64,000 nt of DNA from Longispora fulva (GTDB lineage: Bacteria > Actinomycetota > Actinomycetes > Mycobacteriales > Micromonosporaceae), in the NCBI RefSeq assembly GCF_015751905.1, contig NZ_JADOUF010000001.1:1364001-1428000 (forward strand), given 5' to 3'. The notes under the pieces are model-generated. The model did no database searches. It was not told where the DNA came from and saw only the letters and a list, made by a program, of their open reading frames with translations. Numbering within the stretch: position 1 is the stretch's first letter; each line of letters begins with the position of its first letter. This document shows positions 46,454 through 55,971 of the stretch, piece after piece. The translations under genes were made by a program, and so were the position numbers.

Positions 46454-48471
46454 GCCCCTACCCCCGGCTGTTGGAGCCCCTCGACCTGGGTTCCGTGACC
46501 CTCGCCAACCGGGTCGTGATGGGCTCGATGCACACCGGCCTGGAGGACAGGGCCCGTGACCTGCCCAAACTCGCGGCGTACTTCGGCGAGCGGGCGGCCG
46601 GCGGCGTCGGCCTGATCGTCACGGGCGGGTACGCGCCGAACTGGGAGGGCTGGCTGCTGCCCTTCGCCGGCACCATGGCCAGTGGTCGGGCCGCCGACGG
46701 GCACCGCACGGTCACCGACGCGGTGCACGCCGAGGGCGGCCGGATCCTGCTCCAGATCCTGCACGCGGGGCGGTACGCGTACCACCCGCTCAGTGTCTCC
46801 GCGTCGGCCGTGAAGTCCCCGATCACCCCGTTCAAGCCCCGTGCGCTCAGCGGAAGAGGGGTGGAGCGGCAGATCGGCGCGTTCGTCCGGGCGGCGAAGC
46901 TGGCCCAGCGGGCCGGCTACGACGGCGTGGAGATCATGGGGTCGGAGGGCTACCTGATCAACCAGTTCCTCGCGCCCCGCACGAACCGGCGCACCGACAG
47001 GTGGGGCGGGTCCGCCGAGAACCGCCGCCGCCTCCCCGTGGAGATCGTCCGCCGGACCCGGGAGGCGGTCGGCCCGGACTTCGTCGTCATGTACCGGCTG
47101 AGCCTCCTCGACCTCGTCGCCAACGGCCAGGACTGGGCGGAGGTCGTGGAGCTCGCGACCGAGCTGGAGGCCGCAGGGGCGACCCTGCTCAACACCGGCA
47201 TCGGCTGGCACGAGGCCAGGGTGCCGACGATCGTGACCTCGGTGCCCCGGGCGGCGTTCGCGTGGACCACGGGCCGGCTGAAGCCGCACGTCGGCATCCC
47301 GCTGGTCGCGTCGAACCGGATCAACATGCCCGACGTGGCCGAGGGCATCCTGGCCCGGGGCGAGGCGGACCTGGTGTCGATGGCCCGGCCGTTGCTCGCC
47401 GATCCGGACTGGGTGCGCAAGGCCGCCGGCGACCGGGCCGACGAGATCAACACGTGCATCGCGTGCAACCAGGCGTGCCTGGACCACACGTTCCAGCGGA
47501 AGACCGTGACGTGCCTGGTCAACCCCAGGGCCGGGCGGGAGACCGAGGCGGCGTACCTGCCGGTGCCGACCGTGCGGCGGAAGCGGTTCGCCGTCGTCGG
47601 GGCGGGGCCGGCCGGGCTGGCCGCCGCGAGCACCCTGGCCGAGCGGGGCCACCAGGTGGACCTGATCGAGGCGGCCGGCGAGATCGGCGGCCAGTTCAAC
47701 CTGGCCAAGCGGATCCCCGGCAAGGAGGAGTTCCACGAGACCCTGCGCTACTTCGCCCGCCGGATCGAGCTGGCCGGCGTCCGCACGAAGCTCGGCACCA
47801 GGGCCACGGCGGAAGACCTGGCCCGAGAGGGGTACGACGCCGTGCTGCTCGCCACCGGCGTCTCGCCCCGCACCCCGGCCATCCCCGGGGTGGACCACCC
47901 GAAGGTGCTGTCGTACGTGGACGTCATCCAGGGCGCCGCGGTCGGCGCGCGGGTCGCGGTGATCGGGGCCGGCGGGATCGGCTTCGACGTGAGCAGCTTC
48001 CTGGTGCACCCCGACTCGGCGACCCTGGACCCGGCAGCCTGGCGCGCCGAGTGGGGCGTGACCCAGGACGAGGGTCCCCGGGGCGGGCTCGCCGAGCGGG
48101 TGGACACCCCGTCGCCGCGGCAGGTCTACCTCGTGCAGCGCAAGACCACCCGGGTCGGCGCGGGCCTCGGCAAGACCTCCGGGTGGGTGCACCGGGCGGC
48201 GCTGACCCACAAGGGCGTCGAGATGATCAGCGGGGCCAGCTACGACCGGATCGACGACGAGGGCCTGCACGTGACCGTGGGGGACAGCTCCCGGGTGCTC
48301 GCCGTGGACACGGTCGTGGTGTGCGCGGGCCAGGAGCCGCGTCGGGACCTGTACGACGGGCTGGTCGCCGCCGGCGTCGCGGTGCACCTGGTCGGCGGGG
48401 CGGACGTCGCCGCCGAGCTGGACGCCAAGCGCGCGATCGACCAGGCGACCCGGCTGGCCGTCGCGCTGTAG
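46450..48471 (+). CDS. fadH: 2,4-dienoyl-CoA reductase-type flavoenzyme (OYE-FeS-FAD)
   Basis: The 673-residue enzyme has an N-terminal old-yellow-enzyme TIM barrel binding FMN (about 5-330), then a 4Fe-4S site (C336, C339, C343, C355 in TCIACNQACLDH ... TC). A C-terminal FAD/NAD(P) half follows, with VVGAGPAGLAAAS and VIGAGGIGFDVSS. This is the FadH/2,4-dienoyl-CoA reductase or enoate reductase architecture. The substrate may not be a fatty-acyl-CoA, since control by PadR would fit detoxification of an unsaturated compound. The ATG overlaps the padR stop. A terminator hairpin follows 10 nt after the stop. Confidence 0.88.
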   Translation: MSPYPRLLEPLDLGSVTLANRVVMGSMHTGLEDRARDLPKLAAYFGERAAGGVGLIVTGGYAPNWEGWLLPFAGTMASGRAADGHRTVTDAVHAEGGRILLQILHAGRYAYHPLSVSASAVKSPITPFKPRALSGRGVERQIGAFVRAAKLAQRAGYDGVEIMGSEGYLINQFLAPRTNRRTDRWGGSAENRRRLPVEIVRRTREAVGPDFVVMYRLSLLDLVANGQDWAEVVELATELEAAGATLLNTGIGWHEARVPTIVTSVPRAAFAWTTGRLKPHVGIPLVASNRINMPDVAEGILARGEADLVSMARPLLADPDWVRKAAGDRADEINTCIACNQACLDHTFQRKTVTCLVNPRAGRETEAAYLPVPTVRRKRFAVVGAGPAGLAAASTLAERGHQVDLIEAAGEIGGQFNLAKRIPGKEEFHETLRYFARRIELAGVRTKLGTRATAEDLAREGYDAVLLATGVSPRTPAIPGVDHPKVLSYVDVIQGAAVGARVAVIGAGGIGFDVSSFLVHPDSATLDPAAWRAEWGVTQDEGPRGGLAERVDTPSPRQVYLVQRKTTRVGAGLGKTSGWVHRAALTHKGVEMISGASYDRIDDEGLHVTVGDSSRVLAVDTVVVCAGQEPRRDLYDGLVAAGVAVHLVGGADVAAELDAKRAIDQATRLAVAL

Positions 48472-48480
48472 GGAACGCGG

Positions 48481-48512
48481 GAGTGGGGCGCCTCGCCGGA
48501 GACGCCCCGCTC
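48481..48512 (+). terminator. Terminator of the padR-fadH operon
   Basis: GAGTGGGGCG pairs with CGCCCCGCTC (10 bp with one T-G pair) around a 12-nt loop. A T-rich stretch follows from about 48526. Confidence 0.75.
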
Positions 48513-48561
48513 GTAACATCTGGGATTTGTTCTTTTTGCTCTATATGGCCCAGGGTCGACA

Positions 48562-48567
48562 TAGTCT
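48562..48567 (+). promoter_or_regulatory. -10 element, leaderless start of the ABC permease gene
   Basis: TAGTCT ends 7 nt before the GTG at 48575, in a locally AT-rich stretch (48513-48570). Confidence 0.5.
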
Positions 48568-48574
48568 GATTCCT

Positions 48575-49513
48575 GTGGTAGCGACGGTTATTGAAGGCCG
48601 CTCGCTGGGACAGATCGCCTGGACCCGGCTGAAACGTGATCGCCTCGCGCTCGGCGGCGGGGTCGTCATCGTGATCCTGGTGCTGGCCGCGGTCCTGGCG
48701 CCGCTGCTCGTGAAGATCACCGGGGGTTCGCCCACGGACTTCCACCAGGACCTGATCGACCCGACGTTCAGCAAGCCGAAGGGCGAGGGGGTCTTCGCCG
48801 GGTTCAGCTGGGACCACCCGCTGGGCGTGGAGCCGCGCAGCGGGCGCGACGTGTTCAGCCGGATCCTCTACGGCGCGCAGATCTCCCTGCTGATCGGCTT
48901 CCTGGCCACCCTGCTGTCGGTGACGATCGGCACCGTGCTCGGCGTCATCGCCGGCTACATGGGCGGCTGGGTCGACACCCTGATCAGCCGGACCATGGAC
49001 GTGTTCCTCGCGTTCCCGCTGCTGTTGTTCGCACTCGCGCTGGCCGGGGTCATCCCCGACCACGCGTTCGGGATGAGCGGCAACACGCTGCGGATCGCGG
49101 TACTCGTCTTCATCATCGGCTTCTTCAACTGGCCCTACGTCGGCCGGATCGTGCGGGGCCAGACCCTGTCGCTGCGGGAACGCGAGTTCGTGGACGCCTC
49201 CCGCAGCCTGGGCGCGCGCGGCTTCCACGTGGTGTTCCGCGAGCTGCTGCCCAACCTGTTCGCGCCGGTCCTGGTGTACGCGACCCTGATGATCCCCACC
49301 AACATCCTCTTCGAGGCGGCGTTGTCCTTCCTCGGCGTCGGCATCCGGCCCCCCACCCCCTCCTGGGGCAAGATGCTCGCCGACGCCGTCCCCTTCTACT
49401 CCGTGGCCCCGATGTACATGGTCGTGCCCGGACTGGCCATCTTCCTCACCGTGATGGCCTTCAACCTGCTCGGCGACGGGCTCCGCGACGCGCTCGACCC
49501 ACGGGCGCGCTGA
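48575..49513 (+). CDS. ABC transporter permease, DppC-like
   Basis: The 312-residue inner-membrane permease has six helices and the binding-protein-dependent transport signature ASRSLGARGFHVVFRELLPN, the coupling helix that contacts the ATPases. An extended loop after helix 1 (about residues 40-75) is typical of DppC/OppC. The GTG at 48575 is preferred over the ATG at 48527 on the -10 spacing and because the protein then begins just before the family's N-terminal KRDRLALGG block. It is the first gene of a five-gene transporter operon. Confidence 0.9.
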   Translation: MVATVIEGRSLGQIAWTRLKRDRLALGGGVVIVILVLAAVLAPLLVKITGGSPTDFHQDLIDPTFSKPKGEGVFAGFSWDHPLGVEPRSGRDVFSRILYGAQISLLIGFLATLLSVTIGTVLGVIAGYMGGWVDTLISRTMDVFLAFPLLLFALALAGVIPDHAFGMSGNTLRIAVLVFIIGFFNWPYVGRIVRGQTLSLREREFVDASRSLGARGFHVVFRELLPNLFAPVLVYATLMIPTNILFEAALSFLGVGIRPPTPSWGKMLADAVPFYSVAPMYMVVPGLAIFLTVMAFNLLGDGLRDALDPRAR

Positions 49514-49535
49514 CACCCGAGGGGGTGGCAACACA

Positions 49536-51263
49536 ATGAGAAGAGCGACCATGGTCGCCGGGGTCGCGCTGGCCCTCGGGCTATCGGCATGCAGCAGCGG
49601 CAACAACACCACCACGAAGACGGGTACCGCCGTGTTCAACGCGGCCGACTCGAAGATCGTGAACGCCTCGGACCACAAGGGCGGCACGCTCAACCTCGCG
49701 ATCTCCGACGACTGGGACTCCATCGACCCCGGCAACACCTACTACGCGTTCTCCTGGGACTTCGCCCGGCTCTACGGCCGGTCGTTGACCATGTTCAAGC
49801 CCGCGGCGGGCAAGGCCGGCCTGGAGCTGGTGCCCGACCTGGCCACCGGCCTCGGCCAGGTGTCCGACGGCGGGAAGACGATCACCTACAAGCTCAAGCC
49901 CGGGGTGAAGTACGAGGACGGCACGCCGGTGAAGGCCGCGGACGTCAAGTACGCCGTGGCGCGCACGTACGCCCGCGACGTGCTGCCCAACGGCCCCACC
50001 TACTTCGTCGACTTCCTCGACGCGGGGGACTACAAGGGCCCGTACAAGACGCCGGACATGAACGCGTTCACCGGGATCCAGACGCCGGACGACTCCACGG
50101 TCGTGTTCAAGCTCAAGTCCCCGTTCGGCGACTTCGACTTCCTGGTGTCCAGCCCCCAGACGGTGCCGGTGCCGCAGGCGAAGGACACCGGGGCCAAGTA
50201 CCAGGAGCACCCGCTGTCGACAGGGTCGTACAAGGTGGACTCCTACGAGCCGGGCAAGCAGTTCCTGCTCAGCAAGAACCCCAACTGGGACACCGGTGAC
50301 CCCAACCGCAAGCAGCTCGTCGACAAGATCGACGTGAAGCTCAAGACCACGGCTGAGGACATCGACAACCGGCTGCTGGCCGGCTCGCTGGACGCCGACG
50401 TGGCCGGCTCCGGGGTACAGGCCGCCGCCCAGTCGAAGATCCTGTCCGACCCGAAGCTGAAGGCCAACTCGGACAACACCTTCACCGGCCGGCTGTGGTT
50501 CTTCGTGATGGACGAGAAGGTCGCGCCGTTCGACAACATCGAGTGCCGCAGGGCCGTGCAGTACGCCACGGACAAGGTGTCGCTGCAGACCGCCTACGGC
50601 GGGCCGATCGCCGGTGGCGACATCGCCACCACGATGCTGCCCCCGACGATCGTCGGCTACCAGAAGTTCGACCTGTTCGCCACGCCCGACTCCAAGGGCG
50701 ACGTGGCCAAGGCCAAGGACGCCCTGGCCAAGTGCGGCAAGCCGGATGGCTTCTCCACGACGATCCTGCTCCGCGCCGACCGGCCCAAGGAGGTCGCCTC
50801 CGGCGAGGCGCTGCAGCAGGCGCTGAGCAAGGTGGGCATCAAGACCGAGATCAAGTCGGTGCCGGCCGGGCAGTACTTCACCCGGTTCGCCGGCGCGCCC
50901 GAGTACGTGAAGACCAACAACATCGGGATCGTGTTCCACGGCTGGTCCGCCGACTGGCCGACCGGCTTCGGGTTCCTCCAGCAGCTCGTCGACGGCCGCA
51001 CGATCAAGCCGCAGGGCAACACCAACGTCCAGGAGATGGACGACCCGGCGATCAACGCCCTGTTCGACAAGGCCGCGGCGAGCACCGACGCGAAGGAGCG
51101 CGAGGCGATCTACGGCCAGATCGACAAGGCCGCGATGGAACACGCCTCACTGGTGCCGTTCCTGTACGGCAAGGGGCTGCTCTACCGCAACCCGGCGATG
51201 ACGAACGTGGTCATCGACTACTCGTACGGCATGTACAACTACACCCAACTCGGCAAGCAGTGA
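49536..51263 (+). CDS. Extracellular solute-binding lipoprotein of a peptide/nickel-type ABC transporter
   Basis: The 575-residue lipoprotein has signal peptide MRRATMVAGVALALGLSAC, with lipobox LSAC and the lipid-modified Cys at residue 19, to be processed by LspA. The mature part is family-5 SBP: GGTLNLAISDDWDSIDPGN, YKLKPGVKYEDGTPVKAADV and the later HGWSADWPTG loop. It delivers a peptide-like ligand to the permeases. It starts 22 nt after the DppC-like gene and precedes the DppB-like gene, an unusual order for these operons. Confidence 0.93.
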   Translation: MRRATMVAGVALALGLSACSSGNNTTTKTGTAVFNAADSKIVNASDHKGGTLNLAISDDWDSIDPGNTYYAFSWDFARLYGRSLTMFKPAAGKAGLELVPDLATGLGQVSDGGKTITYKLKPGVKYEDGTPVKAADVKYAVARTYARDVLPNGPTYFVDFLDAGDYKGPYKTPDMNAFTGIQTPDDSTVVFKLKSPFGDFDFLVSSPQTVPVPQAKDTGAKYQEHPLSTGSYKVDSYEPGKQFLLSKNPNWDTGDPNRKQLVDKIDVKLKTTAEDIDNRLLAGSLDADVAGSGVQAAAQSKILSDPKLKANSDNTFTGRLWFFVMDEKVAPFDNIECRRAVQYATDKVSLQTAYGGPIAGGDIATTMLPPTIVGYQKFDLFATPDSKGDVAKAKDALAKCGKPDGFSTTILLRADRPKEVASGEALQQALSKVGIKTEIKSVPAGQYFTRFAGAPEYVKTNNIGIVFHGWSADWPTGFGFLQQLVDGRTIKPQGNTNVQEMDDPAINALFDKAAASTDAKEREAIYGQIDKAAMEHASLVPFLYGKGLLYRNPAMTNVVIDYSYGMYNYTQLGKQ

Positions 51264-51306
51264 CGGGGGGTGAACGCCCGGGGCGGTGACGTCCCGGGCG
51301 GCTACT

Positions 51307-52299
51307 ATGGCGGCTTTCCTGATCCGACGGTTGCTCGGCGCGATCGTGCTGCTGTTCATCACCAGCATGGTCACGTTCGCGATCTTCTTCATCGTGCCCC
51401 GGATCGCCGGGCAGTCCGTCGACCAGTTGGCCGCCCAGTACGTGGGCAAGGACCCGAGCCAGGCCGAGATCGAGGCCACGAAGGTCAAGCTGGGGTTGGA
51501 CAAGCCGCTGGTGGTGCAGTACGGCCAGTTCGTCAAGGGCATCGTCGCCGGCCGGGACTTCGAGTTCGGCCCCGACAAGGAGTACTGCCCGCCGCCCTGC
51601 TTCGGCTACTCCTTCAAGACCCAGCGCCCGGTCTGGCCGGACCTCGTGGACCGGATCGGGGTGACGGCGTCCCTGGCGGCGGGCGCGTCGATCCTGTGGC
51701 TCATCGCCGGGGTGGCGATCGGGGTGCTCTCCGCCCTGCGCAAGGGCACGTTCTTCGACCGGGCGGCGATGCTCGTCGCCCTCGGCGGGGTGTCGTTGCC
51801 GATCTTCTTCACCGGTCTGTTGTCGCTGGCCCTGTTCAGACCCAGCGGCGTGAACTACGTGCCGCTGACGGAGAACCCCCTGGAGTGGGCCGACAACCTC
51901 CTGCTGCCCTGGGTGACCCTGGCCTTCCTGTACGCGGCCCTGTACGCCCGGCTCACCCGCGCCGGGATGCTGGAGACGATGGGGGAGGACTTCATCCGCA
52001 CCGCCCGGGCCAAGGGGCTCACCGAGCCGATCGTGGTGACCCGGCACGCGCTGCGGGCCACCCTCACCCCGATCCTGACCGTGTTCGGCCTGGACATCGG
52101 GCTGCTGCTCGGCGGGGCGGTGCTCACGGAGAGCACCTACTCGCTGCCCGGCATCGGCCGGTACGCCATCGACGCGATCAACAACAACGACCTGCCCCAG
52201 GTGCTCGGCGTGACCATGCTCGCCGCGCTGTTCATCGTGCTGGCCAACCTGACGGTCGACATCCTGTACGCCGTCGCCGACCCCAGAGTGAGGCTGTGA
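51307..52299 (+). CDS. ABC transporter permease, DppB-like
   Basis: The 330-residue permease has helices at about 8-30 and 105-320, a periplasmic loop between them (about 35-100) and the permease signature [21 protein letters not shown]. The N-terminus [17 protein letters not shown] matches the DppB/OppB group. ATG 51307 is chosen; a GTG at 51286 would add seven residues. The ATPase gene overlaps its stop by ATGA. It pairs with the DppC-like permease upstream of the binding protein. Confidence 0.92.
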   Translation: MAAFLIRRLLGAIVLLFITSMVTFAIFFIVPRIAGQSVDQLAAQYVGKDPSQAEIEATKVKLGLDKPLVVQYGQFVKGIVAGRDFEFGPDKEYCPPPCFGYSFKTQRPVWPDLVDRIGVTASLAAGASILWLIAGVAIGVLSALRKGTFFDRAAMLVALGGVSLPIFFTGLLSLALFRPSGVNYVPLTENPLEWADNLLLPWVTLAFLYAALYARLTRAGMLETMGEDFIRTARAKGLTEPIVVTRHALRATLTPILTVFGLDIGLLLGGAVLTESTYSLPGIGRYAIDAINNNDLPQVLGVTMLAALFIVLANLTVDILYAVADPRVRL

Positions 52300-53324
52300 T
52301 GGCGTTTCTCGAGGTCAACGACCTACACGTGACGTTCCCGACCGACGACGGGCTGGTGCACTCCGTCGGCGGGCTGACCTTCGCCCTCGATCGCGGCAAG
52401 ACCCTGGGCATCGTGGGGGAGTCCGGCTCCGGCAAGAGCGTGACGAGCATGGCCATCATGGGCCTGCTGAAGACCGGGCACCCCACGATCACCGGCGAGA
52501 TCTGGCTCGACGGCCTGGAGCTGGTGGGCGCCACCCGCGACCGGGTCCGCCGGTTGCGCGGCAAGAAGATGGCCATGATCTTCCAGGACCCGCTGTCGGC
52601 GATGCACCCGTTCTACACCGTGGGCCGGCAGATCGTGGAGGCGTACCAGGTGCACAACGCGGTCTCCAAGGCCGTCGCCCGCAAGCACGCGATCGACATG
52701 CTCGGCCGGGTCGGCATCCCGCGCCCGGACAAGCGGGTCGACGACTACCCGCACCAGTTCTCCGGCGGCATGCGCCAGCGGGCCATGATCGCGATGGCGC
52801 TGAGTTGCGACCCCGACCTGCTGATCGCCGACGAGCCCACCACCGCCCTCGACGTCACGGTGCAGGCCCAGATCCTCGACCTGATCCGCGACCTGCAACG
52901 CGACTTCGGGGCGGCGGTCATCGTCATCACCCACGACCTGGGCGTCGTCGCGGAACTGGCCGACGACATCCTCGTCATGTACGCCGGCCGGGCCGTCGAG
53001 CACGCCTCCTCCGAGGACCTGTTCGACCGGGCCGAGCACCCCTACACCTGGGGCCTGCTCGGTTCGGTGCCCCGCCTCGACGTCGAGCCCACGGCGCGGC
53101 TGGCCCAGATCGCCGGCACCCCGCCCAGCATGATCAACCTGCCGACCGGGTGCGCGTTCCACCCCCGGTGCCGGTACGCCGTCGCCAACGACGGGCTGAG
53201 CGAGACCGAGACCCCCGAGCTGGAGGACGTCGGCGGCGGCCACCGGGTCGCCTGCCATCTGCCGCCCGGCGTCCGGCGCGGCATCTTCACCGACGAGATC
53301 CGGCCCAGGCTGGAGGGGCAATGA
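52299..53324 (+). CDS. ABC transporter ATPase, DppD-like
   Basis: The 341-residue ATPase has Walker [10 protein letters not shown]-loop [10 protein letters not shown], signature FSGGMRQR and Walker [13 protein letters not shown], followed by the H-loop THDLG. The oligopeptide-ATPase C-terminal extension is present, with the Cys-rich [10 protein letters not shown] segment. It overlaps the preceding permease and the following ATPase by 4 nt each, so the three are co-translated. With the DppF-like protein it would form the heterodimeric motor. Confidence 0.95.
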   Translation: MAFLEVNDLHVTFPTDDGLVHSVGGLTFALDRGKTLGIVGESGSGKSVTSMAIMGLLKTGHPTITGEIWLDGLELVGATRDRVRRLRGKKMAMIFQDPLSAMHPFYTVGRQIVEAYQVHNAVSKAVARKHAIDMLGRVGIPRPDKRVDDYPHQFSGGMRQRAMIAMALSCDPDLLIADEPTTALDVTVQAQILDLIRDLQRDFGAAVIVITHDLGVVAELADDILVMYAGRAVEHASSEDLFDRAEHPYTWGLLGSVPRLDVEPTARLAQIAGTPPSMINLPTGCAFHPRCRYAVANDGLSETETPELEDVGGGHRVACHLPPGVRRGIFTDEIRPRLEGQ

Positions 53325-54340
53325 CGACTCTGCTGGAGGTCACCGGGCTGACCAAGCACTTCCCCGTGACGCACGGCGCGCTGTGGCGGCGCAAGGTCGG
53401 GGCGGTCCGGGCGGTCGACGGGCTGGACTTCACGGTCAGTACCGGGGAGACGCTCGGGCTGGTCGGGGAGTCCGGCTGCGGCAAGACCACGACCGGCCGG
53501 CTCCTCGTCCGGCTGCTCGAACCGAGCGCGGGGAAGATCGTGTTCGACGGGCACGACATCACCCACCTGTCCGCCAACGCGATGCGTCCCCGCCGCCGCG
53601 ACATCCAGATGATCTTCCAGGACCCCTACTCGTCCCTCAACCCCCGGCACACCGTCGGCACGATCGTCGGCGCGCCCTTCCGGATCCAGGGCATCGCCAC
53701 CGAGCACGGCACCAAACGCGCCGTGCAGGAGATCCTCGAGATGGTCGGCCTGAGCCCCGAGCACTACAACCGCTACCCGCACGAGTTCTCCGGCGGCCAG
53801 CGCCAGCGGATCGGCATCGCCCGCACCCTGGCGCTGCGGCCCAAGCTGATCGTCGCCGACGAGCCGGTGTCCGCGCTCGACGTGTCCATCCAGGCCCAGG
53901 TCGTCAACCTACTGGAGGACCTGCAGGACGAGCTGAACCTGACCTACCTGGTCATCGCGCACGACCTGTCCGTGGTCCGGCACATCAGCGACCGGGTCGC
54001 CGTCATGTACCTCGGCAAGATCGTGGAACTGGGGCCGCGCCAGGGCCTCTACGACACGCCCATGCACCCCTACACCGTCGCCCTGATGTCGGCCGTGCCC
54101 GTGGCGGCAGCCAAGCACCACCAGCGCCGGGAGCGGATCCTGCTCGGCGGCGACCCGCCGTCCCCGTTGGACCCGCCGCCGGCCTGCCGGTTCCACACCC
54201 GGTGCTGGAAGGTGCAGGACATCTGCCGGACCGTGGAGCCCCCGCTTCTGGAGCTGGCGCCGGGGCACCGGGTGGCGTGCCACTTCCCGGAGAACGCGCC
54301 ACCGAAGGGCCCCCGGCACGCGGCCGTGGAGGAACCGTGA
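53321..54340 (+). CDS. ABC transporter ATPase, DppF-like
   Basis: The 339-residue ATPase has Walker [23 protein letters not shown] as Q-loop region, signature FSGGQRQR and Walker [14 protein letters not shown]-loop AHDLS, and the C-terminal oligopeptide extension with CRFHTRCWK. It is the last gene of the five-gene transporter operon (48575-54340). The next 300 nt hold minisatellite repeats and the promoter of the following gene. Confidence 0.95.
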   Translation: MTTLLEVTGLTKHFPVTHGALWRRKVGAVRAVDGLDFTVSTGETLGLVGESGCGKTTTGRLLVRLLEPSAGKIVFDGHDITHLSANAMRPRRRDIQMIFQDPYSSLNPRHTVGTIVGAPFRIQGIATEHGTKRAVQEILEMVGLSPEHYNRYPHEFSGGQRQRIGIARTLALRPKLIVADEPVSALDVSIQAQVVNLLEDLQDELNLTYLVIAHDLSVVRHISDRVAVMYLGKIVELGPRQGLYDTPMHPYTVALMSAVPVAAAKHHQRRERILLGGDPPSPLDPPPACRFHTRCWKVQDICRTVEPPLLELAPGHRVACHFPENAPPKGPRHAAVEEP

Positions 54341-54384
54341 CCGCGACAGGCACCCTCCGGTCACGTGCCGGGGGCGCCACCTCC

Positions 54385-54478
54385 GGCCGGATGCCCGCTG
54401 CCGTGCCTGCGTCCGGATGCCCGTTGCCGTGCCTGCGGCCCGATGCCGCTGACGTCGTCGCGGCCGGACGCCGCTGAC
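54385..54478. repeat. 26-bp tandem minisatellite
   Basis: Two near-identical 26-bp units (54385-54410 and 54411-54436; GGCCGGATGCCCG ... CCGTGCCTGC) are followed by two shorter related units (to 54478) sharing CCGCTGAC. The block lies in the 307-nt gap between the ABC operon and the phosphoesterase gene; no coding is supported there. Confidence 0.6.
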
Positions 54479-54580
54479 GGCGATGTCCGGACACGTGCCG
54501 CCATCGCCGGGCACCGCGCGTGTCGCCGGGGACGTGGACACCTGATCCGTACCCGATGATGGTCCTGAGCTTGGTTGCAC

Positions 54581-54602
54581 GTCACCTGGGCATCACCGGG
54601 GT
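54581..54602 (+). promoter_or_regulatory. PHO-box-like direct repeat upstream of the phosphoesterase gene
   Basis: TCACC occurs at 54582-54586 and 54593-54597, an 11-bp period as in actinobacterial PHO boxes (GTTCACC repeats), each followed by a G-rich stretch. Only two units are seen. Confidence 0.3.
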
Positions 54603-54647
54603 GCGCTGCGATCCGGGGAGGAATCCCAATTCTTCCCTGGAGGCATC

Positions 54648-55676
54648 GTGTTCGCACTGCGCAAGGTGGCCATCGCCACGGGACTCGCCGTGGCCGCCGT
54701 CGTCGGGGTGGCCGCCACCGGCCAGGCCGCGCCGGAGGACGGCGCGAAGCTCGGCTGGCACAAGTACACCGTCGGACTGTTCGGCGACGTCAACTACGGC
54801 AACGGCGGCCGGTCGGAGTTCGCGGCCCTCGCCGACCACATCAACGCCGCCAACGTGAACTTCTCGATCTACGACGGCGACCTGAAGAACGGCAAGGAGC
54901 GCTGCGACAACGCGATGTACGCCGACGCGCTCGCCCGCTTCAACGCCATGACCAAGCCGGTCGTCGTCCTGCCGGGCGACAACGACTGGACCGACTGCCA
55001 CCGGGCCAACAACGGGGCCTACGACCCGATCGAGCGCCTCGACTACGAGCGTTCCGTGTTCTACTCCACGCCCTACTCGCAGGGCAAGAAGCCGATGAAG
55101 ATCGAGCGGCAGCCGGCGTACCCGGAGAACAACCGCTTCGCCTGCGGCCCCGTCACCTACCTGGGCCTCAACGTGCAGGGCAGCAACGACAACTTCCCGC
55201 ACGCCGGGGTCGACGGCGAGGCCCGCCCCGCCGCCGAGATCGCCCGCCAGGACGCCGAGCACACCGCCCGGCTCGCCGCCAACATCGCCTGGATGCACGA
55301 GACGTTCGCGCAGGCCACGGCCCGGGGCGACCAGGGAGTGGTCGTCGTGTGGCAGGCCGACCCGAACTTCAACAACGAGGGCCGGCTGACCGACCCGCGC
55401 AGCTACGACGGCTTCACCGAGATCGTCGCCGCGCTGCGCACCGAGGTGCTGGCGTTCAAGGGCCAGGTCGCCCTCGTGCACGGCGACTCGCATTACTACA
55501 AGCAGGACAAGCCGCTGACCTACGACAACGGCCAGGTGATCGGCAACTTCACCCGGGTGGAGACGTTCGGCGACCTCAACAGCCACTGGGTCAGCCTGAC
55601 CGTCGACCCGCACAACCCGGACCTGTTCACGTTCGCGCCGCAGATCGTCCCGGCGAACGTGCACGACCGCAAGTAG
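54648..55676 (+). CDS. Secreted calcineurin-like metallophosphoesterase
   Basis: The 342-residue protein has a signal peptide (residues 1-28, ending GQAAPED) and is exported. Metallophosphoesterase motifs follow in order: FGDVN (about 45), YDGDLKNG, LPGDNDW with the GNH-like GDND, and the late VHGDSHYY with metal-binding His. GGAGG lies 6 nt before the GTG. It probably hydrolyses a phosphoester outside the cell. It and the PstS-like gene downstream both have PHO-box-like upstream repeats, so phosphate control is possible. Confidence 0.85.
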   Translation: MFALRKVAIATGLAVAAVVGVAATGQAAPEDGAKLGWHKYTVGLFGDVNYGNGGRSEFAALADHINAANVNFSIYDGDLKNGKERCDNAMYADALARFNAMTKPVVVLPGDNDWTDCHRANNGAYDPIERLDYERSVFYSTPYSQGKKPMKIERQPAYPENNRFACGPVTYLGLNVQGSNDNFPHAGVDGEARPAAEIARQDAEHTARLAANIAWMHETFAQATARGDQGVVVVWQADPNFNNEGRLTDPRSYDGFTEIVAALRTEVLAFKGQVALVHGDSHYYKQDKPLTYDNGQVIGNFTRVETFGDLNSHWVSLTVDPHNPDLFTFAPQIVPANVHDRK

Positions 55677-55683
55677 GGGTCCA

Positions 55684-55712
55684 GCGCCCGGCGGCACGGG
55701 GCCGCCGGGCGC
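55684..55712 (+). terminator. Intrinsic terminator of the phosphoesterase gene
   Basis: GCGCCCGGCGGC and GCCGCCGGGCGC form a perfect 12-bp stem with a 5-nt loop, 7 nt after the stop. Confidence 0.85.
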
Positions 55713-55753
55713 GGGACAACCGCTCAATGTGGGTGCCGTCGGCGCCTCGAACT

Positions 55754-55775
55754 GTTCATCCGGCGTGCACCGCGC
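55754..55775 (+). promoter_or_regulatory. PHO-box-like direct repeat upstream of the PstS-like gene
   Basis: GTTCATCCGGC then GTGCACCGCGC are two 11-bp units resembling the streptomycete PHO-box unit GTTCACCCGGC. They lie about 200 bp upstream of the ATG at 55972; a second hairpin (ACCCCGCCG 55921-55929 with CGGCGGGGT 55942-55950) lies in the putative leader. Confidence 0.35.
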
Positions 55776-55971
55776 ACCGCACGTCCCGTCGGCTTCGGCC
55801 GGCAGAATCGGGCTCCACCGTTCCGACCGGGACGGGTACACGGGGGCGGCCCGTGGAGCACGCGGACCAGTGCTCGCAGTCGGCGCCGTGGTCGCGGCGG
55901 GCACGTGGGCACGCCGGACGACCCCGCCGCCGAGGGCGGCACGGCGGGGTTCGGCATCGGGGGGAACTGAT

